From Streptomyces atriruber (GTDB taxonomy: Bacteria; Actinomycetota; Actinomycetes; Streptomycetales; Streptomycetaceae), in assembly GCF_001418325.1 (NCBI RefSeq), contig NZ_LIPN01000064.1, forward strand, positions 1 through 40,551: 40,551 nt of DNA, given 5' to 3'. Positions 7,315-13,978 of this stretch are shown here, piece by piece. The first letter of the stretch is position 1. The number at the start of each line of letters is the position of its first letter. Under the pieces are notes generated by a model that ran no database searches, was not told the DNA's origin, and worked only from the letters and a program-made list of their open reading frames with translations. The translations under genes and the position numbers were made by a program.

Positions 7315-8163
7315 TCAGTGCTTGTAGAACCCCTGCCCGCTCTTGCGCCCGATGTCACCGGCGTCAACCATCCGGCGCATCAGCTCCGGCGGCGCGAACT
7401 TCTCGTCCTGGGACTCCGTGTAGATGTTTCCGGTGGCGTGCAGCAGGATGTCGACGCCCGTGAGGTCGGCGGTCGCGAGCGGCCCCATGGCGTGTCCGAA
7501 GCCGAGCTTGCAGGCGATGTCGATGTCCTCGGCGGTGGCGACGCCCGACTCGTAGAGCTTGGCGGCCTCGACGACGAGTGCGGAGATCAGACGGGTCGTC
7601 ACGAAGCCGGCGACGTCGCGGTTGACGACGATGCAGGTCTTGCCGACGGACTCGGCGAACTCCCTGGTGCGGGCGAGGGTCTCGTCGCTGGTCTTGTAGC
7701 CGCGCACCAGCTCGCAGAGCTGCATCATCGGCACGGGCGAGAAGAAGTGGGCGCCGACGACGCGCTCCGGACGCTCCGTCACGGCCGCGATCTTGGTGAT
7801 CGGGATGGCGGAGGTGTTGGAGGCGAGCACGGCGTCGTCGCGCACGATCTTGTCGAGCGTGCGGAAGATCTCGTGCTTGACCTCGAGCTTCTCGAAGACG
7901 GCCTCGACGACGATGTCCGCGTCGGCGACGGCGTCCAGGTCGGTGGTGGTCGTGATGCGCCCGAGCGCGGCCTCGGCGTCCTCGGCCGCGAGCTTGCCCT
8001 TGCTCACGAACTTGTCGTAAGACGCCTTGATCCCGTCGGTGCCGCGGGTCAGGGCCGCGTCGGTGACGTCGCGCAGGACGACGTCCCAGCCCGCCTGGGC
8101 GGATACCTGAGCGATGCCGGACCCCATGAGTCCGGCTCCGATGACGGCGAGCTTCCGTGCCAC
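7315..8163 (-). CDS. 3-hydroxybutyryl-CoA dehydrogenase
   Basis: A 282-aa NAD(P)-dependent enzyme that interconverts acetoacetyl-CoA (or other 3-oxoacyl-CoA) and the 3-hydroxyacyl-CoA, in butyrate/PHB-type or fatty-acid and phenylacetate metabolism. The Rossmann motif VIGAGLMGSGIAQ begins at residue 7. The catalytic His is in RVVGAHFFSPVPMMQLCELV (H139), and the C-terminal helical domain contains VNRDVAGFVTTRLISALVVEAAKL. The end ...GDIGRKSGQGFYKH is canonical. The GTG at 8161-8163 is preferred because AGGGGAG lies upstream and the family starts just before KLAVIGAG. It is monocistronic by appearance. It is similar to FadB2/Hbd/PaaH; which pathway it serves here is not shown. Confidence 0.93.
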   Translation of the reverse strand: MARKLAVIGAGLMGSGIAQVSAQAGWDVVLRDVTDAALTRGTDGIKASYDKFVSKGKLAAEDAEAALGRITTTTDLDAVADADIVVEAVFEKLEVKHEIFRTLDKIVRDDAVLASNTSAIPITKIAAVTERPERVVGAHFFSPVPMMQLCELVRGYKTSDETLARTREFAESVGKTCIVVNRDVAGFVTTRLISALVVEAAKLYESGVATAEDIDIACKLGFGHAMGPLATADLTGVDILLHATGNIYTESQDEKFAPPELMRRMVDAGDIGRKSGQGFYKH

Positions 8164-8310
8164 TGTTCCGACTCCCCTACCGCTTATCACGCTTGGCTTA
8201 CACGCTGTTTACGTATGCCTCTTCGGCGCACGTTAGCGGTCGTGAGCGCGCATGTGTCCGTGAAGAGATGCGCGTCACGTCTCAGATGACGGACATCACA
8301 CTGGTACGCG

Positions 8311-8952
8311 TCATTCGGCGGTGCGCGGCGCGTAGTTGAGGACCTTCTCGCTCAGCAGGTCCTCCATCTCGTCCAGCAGCGCGAGGGCTTCGCGGGACAC
8401 CTCGGCGGGCTCGCGGCGCTTGGACATCTCGTCGCCGATCCACGCCATGAGGGTGCTCTGGACCCAGGAGAGCTGACCCGCGACGAGGCCGGGCAGCGGG
8501 TCGCCCGCCGCGGCCCCGGTCTCCTCGGCGAGGGTCTTCGTGAGCCGGTCGAGGGCTTCCTGCTGGATCGCCCAGAGCCGGGAGCGCAGGGCGTGCGCCT
8601 CGGTGATGACCTTCATGAAGTCGGCCCAGCCGGGGAAGAGCCCGATGGCCGGCGAGACGCCCTCCACGCCGGTGCGCAGCTCGCGCAGAACGGCGTCGGC
8701 GGCGGACTCCCCGTCGCGGCGGCCGCGCACATAGCGGGAGAGGCGGTCGATGACGTCGTCGCCCCGGTCGAGGAAGAGGTCCTCCTTGGCCGGGAAGTAG
8801 TTGTAGACCGTGTTGACCGAGACGTCCGCGGCGTCCGCGATCTCGGCGATGGTCACGGTGACGAAGCCGTGCTCCAGGAAGAGCCCGGTGGCGATGTCCG
8901 AGATCCGCTGCTTGGTCTGCCGCTTCTTGCGCTCCCTCAGGCCCTCACTCAT
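8311..8952 (-). CDS. TetR-family transcriptional regulator, divergent from an ABC exporter
   Basis: A 213-aa regulator. The N-terminal helix-turn-helix is RISDIATGLFLEHGFVTVTIAEIADAADVSVNTVYNYFPAKEDLF, a clear TetR signature (VSVNTVYNYFPAKEDL recognition helix). The ligand-binding C-terminal domain is unassigned. I prefer the ATG at 8952 over the one nine bases upstream: a TAGGAT -10 box (8960-8965, minus strand) lies seven bases before it, which would give a leaderless transcript. The gene is divergent from drrA/drrB-like genes across 90 bp, and a near-palindrome (8970-8985) lies in the spacer of its own promoter. It probably represses itself and the exporter; that is inferred from layout. 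Confidence 0.92.
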   Translation of the reverse strand: MSEGLRERKKRQTKQRISDIATGLFLEHGFVTVTIAEIADAADVSVNTVYNYFPAKEDLFLDRGDDVIDRLSRYVRGRRDGESAADAVLRELRTGVEGVSPAIGLFPGWADFMKVITEAHALRSRLWAIQQEALDRLTKTLAEETGAAAGDPLPGLVAGQLSWVQSTLMAWIGDEMSKRREPAEVSREALALLDEMEDLLSEKVLNYAPRTAE

Positions 8953-8959
8953 GTCTCCC

Positions 8960-8985
8960 ATCCTAGGGTCTCTGAACTTTTAGAG
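8960..8985 (-). promoter_or_regulatory. tetR promoter -10 and candidate TetR operator
   Basis: On the minus strand TAGGAT (8960-8965) is a good -10 box. The 16-bp near-palindrome CTCTGAACTTTTAGAG (8970-8985; 12 of 16 positions symmetric) falls in the -10/-35 spacer. On the plus strand TAGAGT (8981-8986) is a possible -10 for the exporter, so one bound dimer could block both. The surrounding 50 bases are unusually AT-rich for this chromosome. Confidence 0.45.
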
Positions 8986-9042
8986 TAGCTACAACTTTTG
9001 GTGACGTTGCAAAATTTAAGTGACTCTGTTTTTGTGGTCGTC

Positions 9043-9834
9043 ATGGCAATCATCAGCACCTCCGGGCTCGCCCGGACCTTCCAGACCAAGGGCGGCCCGG
9101 TCGAGGCCGTGCGCGGCATCGACCTGCGCGTCGAACCCGGCGAGATCCTCGGCTTCCTCGGGCCGAACGGCGCGGGCAAGACCACCACCCTGCGCATGCT
9201 GACCACGCTGCTCCCGCCCACCGGCGGCGCCGCCACCGTCGCGGGCTGCGACCTGGTGCGGGACCCCGCGGGCGTCCGCGAGAAGATCGGCTACGTCGCC
9301 CAGTCCGGCGGCGTGGATCTGAGCGTCTCCGTACGCGAGGAACTGATCACCCAGGGCAGGCTCTACCGCCTGACGAAGGCCCAGGCGGTGGCCCGCGCGA
9401 CGGAGCTGGCGCACGACCTCGGCCTGACCGAACTGCTGGAGCGACCCTGCGCGGCGCTCTCCGGCGGCCAGCGCAGGCGGCTCGACATCGCCCTGGGGCT
9501 CACCCACCGGCCCGCGGTGCTCTTCCTCGACGAGCCGACCACCGGACTCGACCCGGGCAGCCGGGCCGACCTGTGGGAGCTGGTGCGGGGGCTGCGCGAC
9601 GAGCACGGCACGACCGTCTTCCTCACCACGCACTACCTCGACGAGGCCGACGCCCTCTCGGACCGCCTGGTCGTCGTCGACAAGGGCGTCGTGGTCGCCG
9701 AGGGCACGCCCGGCGCGCTCAAACTGCGGTACGGCGGCTCGATCGACGCCACCCTCCAGGACACCTTCCTCGCCATCACCGGGCGGGACATCGCGTCCCC
9801 ATCCACCACGGACACCGCCCCCGTCGCCGTCTGA
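9043..9834 (+). CDS. DrrA-like ABC transporter ATP-binding protein
   Basis: A 263-aa ATPase subunit of an ABC-2 exporter, of the daunorubicin-resistance DrrA type. Motifs: Walker A LGPNGAGKTT (39-48), Q-loop GYVAQSGGVDLSVSVREEL, signature LSGGQRRRLDIAL, Walker B VLFLDEPTTGLDPGS, and H-loop TTHYLDEADALSDR. The C-terminal extension after VVAEGTPGALK is short. ATG 9043 (MAIISTSGLARTF) fits the family start; a TTG at 8998 would add residues that match nothing. There is no strong SD. The permease gene follows 24 bp downstream. It probably exports a hydrophobic drug or metabolite, with the substrate likely sensed by the divergent TetR. Confidence 0.94.
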   Translation: MAIISTSGLARTFQTKGGPVEAVRGIDLRVEPGEILGFLGPNGAGKTTTLRMLTTLLPPTGGAATVAGCDLVRDPAGVREKIGYVAQSGGVDLSVSVREELITQGRLYRLTKAQAVARATELAHDLGLTELLERPCAALSGGQRRRLDIALGLTHRPAVLFLDEPTTGLDPGSRADLWELVRGLRDEHGTTVFLTTHYLDEADALSDRLVVVDKGVVVAEGTPGALKLRYGGSIDATLQDTFLAITGRDIASPSTTDTAPVAV

Positions 9835-9858
9835 CCCTCACCACCCGGGACCCCCGCC

Positions 9859-10614
9859 ATGCCTGCACTGCTCTTTGACACCGCGCTGATCTTCGGGCGG
9901 TACGCCCGGCAGACCCTGCGCTCCAAGTTCCAGATCCTCTTCGGCGTCCTCACCCCGCTCCTCTACCTCCTCTTCTTCGGCCCGCTGCTCACCGATCTGC
10001 CGCTCGGCTCGCAGGGCGACTCGTGGCAGGTGCTCGTGCCGGGCCTGCTGCTCCAACTCGGCCTGTTCGGCGCCACCTTCAGCGGCTTCGCGCTCATCAT
10101 CGAGAAGCAGTTCGGCGTGGTGGAGCGGATGCGGGTGACCCCCGTGAGCCGTCTCGCGCTGCTCCTCGGCCGGATCCTGCGCGACGGCGCGCTCTTCGTC
10201 TTCCAGGCGGTGCTGCTCGTGCTCGCCGCGCTGGTGATGGGGCTCAGGGCGCCGCTCGGCGGCATCCTGATCGGCTTCGCGTTCGTGGGGCTGCTGACCG
10301 CGGGGCTCGCCTCGCTCTCGTACGCGCTGGCCATGAAGGTCGACAAGCCGCACGAGTTCGGCCCCGCCGTGAACGCGGTGAGCATGCCCTCGATGCTGCT
10401 CTCCGGCCTGATGCTGCCGATGGCGCTCGCGCCCGCCTGGCTGGACGTCCTCTCCCACTTCATGCCGTTCCGCTACCTCGTCGACGCGATGCGGGCGGGA
10501 TACGTGGGCGACTACGCGACCACGACGATGCTGTACGGCGTCCTGATGGCGCTCGGCTTCGTCCTGCTGTCCGTGACGGTGGGCACACGTGTCTTCAGGA
10601 AGGCCGGAGCGTAA
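9859..10614 (+). CDS. DrrB-like ABC-2 transporter permease
   Basis: A 251-aa membrane partner of the preceding ATPase. It begins MPALLFDTALIFGRYARQTLRSKFQILFGVLTPLLYLLFFGPLL, the classic ABC-2 first segment with RQTLRSK. By eye six membrane helices follow. EKQFGVVERMRVTPVSRLALLLGRILRD is the conserved cytoplasmic loop between helices 2 and 3. PAWLDVLSHFMPFRYLVDAMRAGYVG is the typical motif before the last helix. The gene starts 24 bp after the ATPase stop and is surely in the same operon. Its last bases contain the promoter of the next gene. Confidence 0.94.
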   Translation: MPALLFDTALIFGRYARQTLRSKFQILFGVLTPLLYLLFFGPLLTDLPLGSQGDSWQVLVPGLLLQLGLFGATFSGFALIIEKQFGVVERMRVTPVSRLALLLGRILRDGALFVFQAVLLVLAALVMGLRAPLGGILIGFAFVGLLTAGLASLSYALAMKVDKPHEFGPAVNAVSMPSMLLSGLMLPMALAPAWLDVLSHFMPFRYLVDAMRAGYVGDYATTTMLYGVLMALGFVLLSVTVGTRVFRKAGA

Positions 10615-10615
10615 C

Positions 10616-10621
10616 TAGGCT
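10616..10621 (+). promoter_or_regulatory. Candidate -10 box of a leaderless promoter for the adenosyltransferase gene
   Basis: TAGGCT, close to the Streptomyces housekeeping -10, begins two bases after the permease stop codon and ends six bases before the ATG at 10628. No useful SD precedes the ATG, so the transcript may start on the initiation codon. The -35 is weak. Confidence 0.4.
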
Positions 10622-10627
10622 GGCCGC

Positions 10628-11200
10628 ATGGTCAATCTGACGCGCATCTACACCAGGACCGGCGACCAGGGGACGACGGCCCTCGGGGACATGAGCCGCA
10701 CCGCCAAGACCGATCTGCGGATCGCGGCGTACGCCGACGCGAACGAGGCCAACGCGGCCATCGGCACGGCGATCGCGCTCGGACAGCTCGACGCGGACGT
10801 GGTCAAGGTCCTCGTGCGGGTCCAGAACGACCTCTTCGACGTGGGCGCCGACCTGTCCACGCCGGTCGTCGAGGACCCGAAGTATCCGCCGCTGCGCGTC
10901 GAGCAGTCCTACATCGACAAGCTGGAGGGCGACTGCGACCGCTTCCTGGAGGAGCTGGAGAAGCTCCGCAGCTTCATCCTGCCGGGCGGCACGCCCGGGG
11001 CGGCGCTCCTGCACCAGGCGTGCACGGTGGTGCGGCGGGCCGAGCGGTCGACCTGGGCGGCCTTCGAGGTCCACGGGGAGGTCATGAACCCGCTCACGGC
11101 CACCTACCTCAACCGCCTCTCCGACCTCCTGTTCATCCTGGCCCGCACGGCGAACAAGGCGGTCGGGGACGTGCTGTGGGTGCCCGGCGGGGAGCGGTAG
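10628..11200 (+). CDS. PduO-type cob(I)yrinic acid a,c-diamide adenosyltransferase
   Basis: A 190-aa enzyme that transfers the adenosyl group of ATP to cob(I)alamin, making adenosylcobalamin for mutases and class II ribonucleotide reductase. The N-terminal ATP-binding signature is YTRTGDQGTTALGDMSRTAKTD, with the TRTGDxGTT loop at residues 9-17. AYADANEANAAIG follows. The C-terminal FILPGGTPGAALLHQACTVVRRAERS and YLNRLSDLLFILAR are the conserved trimer and active-site segments. Length is normal. A homologue sits at the same distance past the atp operon in mycobacteria (from memory, Rv1314c). It is not obviously part of the exporter operon. Confidence 0.94.
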   Translation: MVNLTRIYTRTGDQGTTALGDMSRTAKTDLRIAAYADANEANAAIGTAIALGQLDADVVKVLVRVQNDLFDVGADLSTPVVEDPKYPPLRVEQSYIDKLEGDCDRFLEELEKLRSFILPGGTPGAALLHQACTVVRRAERSTWAAFEVHGEVMNPLTATYLNRLSDLLFILARTANKAVGDVLWVPGGER

Positions 11201-11211
11201 CGCTCACGCCC

Positions 11212-11745
11212 TCAGACCGGGGTCTTCTTCGGGAACAGCGTGTAGCTGAGCGCGATCAGGCCGTGGATGCCCGCCGTCCGCCAGGCCGTGTACATCCAGC
11301 TCTCCAGCGACGAGGTGCGGCTCGGGTCGTCGACGTACCACATGGCGAGCAGCAGCAGACCGCTCGCGACGGCCGCCGCGACGACGGTGCCCAGCCACAC
11401 CTTGGCCTCGTGGAGCGCGCGCGGCCTGCCGTAGCGCGGCGGGCGCGGCACCGGCGTGCCGTCGAAGCGGTGCGCCGCGTGCCCGTCGAGCCACCGCACC
11501 GTCCGGTGGCCGTGGCCCACGGTGAAGCCGATGTACACCGCGGCGAGGCCGTGCTTCCAGCTCGGGTCGGCACCGTTCTTGAGGTCGACGGCGGTCACCA
11601 CCAGGAGCAGCACCTCGAGGAGCGGCTCGCACAGCAGGAGCGCGATGCCCAGGCGCGGCATCCGCAGCAGGTAGCGGGCGGCGAGCCCGGCGGCCAGCAG
11701 CACCCAGAAGCCGACCTCGCAGATGATGATCAGCGCGACGATCAC
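11212..11745 (-). CDS. Integral membrane protein, conserved in Streptomyces, unknown function
   Basis: A 177-aa protein with about four to five membrane helices: VIVALIIICEVGFWVLLAAG at the N-terminus, LGIALLLCEPLLEVLLLVVTAV, an Ala/Tyr-rich helix in HGLAAVYIGFTVGHG, VVAAAVASGLLLLAMWYV, and a last weak one. The GTG at 11743-11745 is preferred because GAGGAG lies five bases upstream. The conserved polar motif DPSWKHGLAAVYIGFTVGHGHRTVRWLDGHAAHRF between helices could be functional. It ends 12 bases from the convergent adenosyltransferase gene. I do not recognise a characterised family. Confidence 0.75.
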   Translation of the reverse strand: MIVALIIICEVGFWVLLAAGLAARYLLRMPRLGIALLLCEPLLEVLLLVVTAVDLKNGADPSWKHGLAAVYIGFTVGHGHRTVRWLDGHAAHRFDGTPVPRPPRYGRPRALHEAKVWLGTVVAAAVASGLLLLAMWYVDDPSRTSSLESWMYTAWRTAGIHGLIALSYTLFPKKTPV

Positions 11746-11841
11746 GGCGCTCTCCTCACGTTCACTTCCCCTGTCACCTCCAAGGCTCGCGTCCGGGCGG
11801 CCGGTGATCGTCGTCGCCAGTGACGAAGTGGCACTGCATCC

Positions 11842-11892
11842 TTCGATGTAGCGGCCGCACCGCCTGCGGGCGCGGTAGCCAGTTCGATGTAG
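11842..11892. repeat. Direct repeat TTCGATGTAG in the chiS upstream region
   Basis: TTCGATGTAG occurs at 11842-11851 and again at 11883-11892, 41 bases apart (about four helical turns). The pair lies between the membrane-protein gene and the histidine kinase gene. It could be a regulator site for either divergent promoter. No further support. Confidence 0.35.
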
Positions 11893-11960
11893 TCGGCACC
11901 GGTCGGACTCCTCCCCCAGGACCAGGCAGGGGACCCGGTCCACCGTGTTGGATGGGGGGC

Positions 11961-13151
11961 ATGGTCCTGCCCCTCGCCCGTCCGCACCGCGTCGATGTCG
12001 GCATCGCCTCGGTCAGCCTGCTCAGCGGTCTCGCGCTGTGGGCGCTCGGACTGCACGCGCAGACGGACCGGCCGCTCGGCGGCACCTGGGCACTGATCCC
12101 CCTGTGCGTCCTGGCGTGTCTGTCGCTGCTGCGGCGCTCAGCACCGCAGTTCGCCCTGTGCGGGGGCACGCTCGCGCTGGTCGCCGACCAGTTCACGGAC
12201 GGCAACCTCGCCTCGATCATGATGTTCACGGACATCGTGTACGCAGCCGTCGTGTACGGCACACCGGCCGCCGCCCGGCGCATCCCTGTGACCACGGGCC
12301 TGATCACGGTGGCGATCACCGTCGGCTTCCTGGCCTGGTTCCAGAAGCCCCAGGCCATCCTCATCGGCCTCCTCGCCGGAGTGGTCTCCTTCGGCCCCGC
12401 CACCACCGGCGTCCTCGTGCGCAACCACCGCGAGGCCGCCGAGGCGGCGAAGCTGCGGGCCGAGCAGACCGCGCTGCTCGCCGAGATGGACCGGGTCCAG
12501 GCCGTCGGCGCCGAGCGCGCCAGGATGGCCCGGGAACTGCACGACATGGTCGCCAACCACCTCTCGGCGATCGCCATCCACTCGACGGCCGCGCTCTCCC
12601 TGGACGACCCGAAGACCAGCAAGGACGCGCTCGCCGTCATCCGGGAGAACAGCGTCGAGGGACTGGCCGAGATGCGCCGCCTCATCGGCATCCTGCGCGA
12701 CCACACCGGCGACCTGGAACCCACGGCCGCGCCCACCCTGGACGGCCTGGCCGCCCTGGTCGAGGGCGCCCGCACGAACGGCCTCGACGTCACGCTCGAC
12801 GACGCTCGCCCCGCGGACGGGCCGAAGCTGCCCGCGCCGGTGGGACTCGCGGCGTACCGCATCGTGCAGGAGTCCCTGACCAACGCCCTCAAGCACGCCT
12901 CGCCCGGTCGCGTCACCGTGGCCCTGGCCCAGCGACCGCGCGCCCTGACGGTCCGTGTGACCAGCCCGTACGGGGACCCCTCCGGGCCCCGCGCCCCCGG
13001 CTCGGGCGCCGGCCTCGTCGGCATGCGCGAGCGCACCGAACTCCTCGGCGGCACCTTCGAATCGGGCCCCGAGAGCAGCCCCGACGGCAAGGTCTGGAAC
13101 GTCGTCTCGACCCTGCCCGTCGACCCCGCGGACGAAGGAGCCAAGGAATGA
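11961..13151 (+). CDS. chiS: Sensor histidine kinase of the chitinase-linked two-component system
   Basis: A 396-aa kinase of the NarX/DesK-type HisKA_3 class. The N-terminal half has about four to five membrane helices (for example VDVGIASVSLLSGLALWALGL, LITVAITVGFLAWF, ILIGLLAGVVSFG) with little extracytoplasmic sequence. A short coiled coil (REAAEAAKLRAEQTALLAEMDRVQAV) leads to the phosphoacceptor motif ERARMARELHDMVANHLSAIA with H194. The N-box is YRIVQESLTNALKHA and the G-box GAGLVGMRERTELLGG. ATG 11961 follows a GGATGGGGGG ribosome site. The gene overlaps the response regulator by ATGA. Because chiC follows directly, this is the ChiS of the known Streptomyces chiS-chiR-chiC arrangement. 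The signal, presumably chitin oligosaccharide, is not shown by sequence. Confidence 0.9.
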   Translation: MVLPLARPHRVDVGIASVSLLSGLALWALGLHAQTDRPLGGTWALIPLCVLACLSLLRRSAPQFALCGGTLALVADQFTDGNLASIMMFTDIVYAAVVYGTPAAARRIPVTTGLITVAITVGFLAWFQKPQAILIGLLAGVVSFGPATTGVLVRNHREAAEAAKLRAEQTALLAEMDRVQAVGAERARMARELHDMVANHLSAIAIHSTAALSLDDPKTSKDALAVIRENSVEGLAEMRRLIGILRDHTGDLEPTAAPTLDGLAALVEGARTNGLDVTLDDARPADGPKLPAPVGLAAYRIVQESLTNALKHASPGRVTVALAQRPRALTVRVTSPYGDPSGPRAPGSGAGLVGMRERTELLGGTFESGPESSPDGKVWNVVSTLPVDPADEGAKE

Positions 13152-13798
13152 TCCGGGTGCTAGTCGCCGAAGACCAGTCAGCCGTGCGCGCGGGACTCGT
13201 GCTGATCCTGCGCAGCGCGTCCGACATCGAGGTCGTCGGCGAGGCGGCGGACGGCGAGGAGGCCGTCGCGCTCGCCCGCGAGCTCCGCCCCGACCTGGTC
13301 CTGATGGACGTACAGATGCCGCGCCTGGACGGGGTGTCGGCGACCCGGCAGGTCGTCGCCGAGGGCCTCGCGGACGTGCTCGTGCTGACCACCTTCGACC
13401 TCGACGAGTACGTGTTCGGGGCGCTGCGGGCGGGCGCTTCCGGGTTCCTCCTGAAGAACACCGAGGCGAAGGACCTCCTCGAAGGCGTCCGCACGGTCGC
13501 CCGCGGCGAGGGGCTGATCGCCCCGGCCGTCACCCGCCGCCTGATCGCCGAGTTCGCCGCACCGGCGAAGCCCGTGCGGGGCGAGAACGCGCCGGACCCG
13601 GCGATCCTGGACTGCCTCACGCGCCGCGAGCGCGAGGTCCTTTCCTGCATCGGCGAGGGGCTGTCGAACGCGGAGATCGCGACCCGTCTCGCCATGGCGG
13701 AGGCGACGGTGAAGACGCACGTCAGCCGGATGCTGGGCAAGCTGGAGCTGCGCAGCCGGGTGCAAGCGGCCGTCCTCGCGCAGGAGTTGGGCGTCTGA
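13148..13798 (+). CDS. chiR: NarL/LuxR-family response regulator of the chitinase system
   Basis: A 216-aa regulator. The receiver domain has the acidic pocket VAEDQ (E8, D9) and phosphoacceptor D54 in DLVLMDVQMPRLDG; the Thr and Lys are in VLTTFDLDEYV and GFLLKNTEAKDLL. The C-terminal LuxR-type helix-turn-helix is LTRREREVLSCIGEGLSNAEIATRLAMAEATVKTHVSRMLGKLELRSR. The start ATG overlaps the kinase stop (ATGA), with AAGG upstream. It is expected to bind near the chiC promoter 40-80 bases after its stop. Assignment as ChiR rests on the chitinase neighbour and the known gene order, and is not based on direct evidence. Confidence 0.9.
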   Translation: MIRVLVAEDQSAVRAGLVLILRSASDIEVVGEAADGEEAVALARELRPDLVLMDVQMPRLDGVSATRQVVAEGLADVLVLTTFDLDEYVFGALRAGASGFLLKNTEAKDLLEGVRTVARGEGLIAPAVTRRLIAEFAAPAKPVRGENAPDPAILDCLTRREREVLSCIGEGLSNAEIATRLAMAEATVKTHVSRMLGKLELRSRVQAAVLAQELGV

Positions 13799-13835
13799 AA
13801 CGGAACCCGGGCCGCCGGACCGGCGCGAACCAGCC

Positions 13836-13879
13836 ACTGGTAGAGACCTCTTGACCGCTGGTCCAGACCTTTCTATTCT
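13836..13879 (+). promoter_or_regulatory. chiC promoter with paired 12-bp repeats and DasR-like sites
   Basis: TTGACC (13851-13856) and TATTCT (13874-13879) are separated by exactly 17 bp and make a good vegetative promoter. The repeats TGGTAGAGACCT (13838-13849) and TGGTCCAGACCT (13859-13870) are 21 bp apart, two helical turns: one just upstream of the -35, the other inside the spacer. Direct repeats of this type are the known regulatory element of Streptomyces chitinase promoters. Extended to 16 bp, each matches the DasR consensus ACTGGTCTAGACCAGT at about 12 positions. Confidence 0.85.
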
Positions 13880-13978
13880 CACCGCACTGCGGTGAGCACT
13901 CCCCCACGTGTCCACGTGCTCACGGGCGGCGCAGGGTCCAAACCCCTAAGACCCCCGGAACTCACGCGAGGAGCACTC

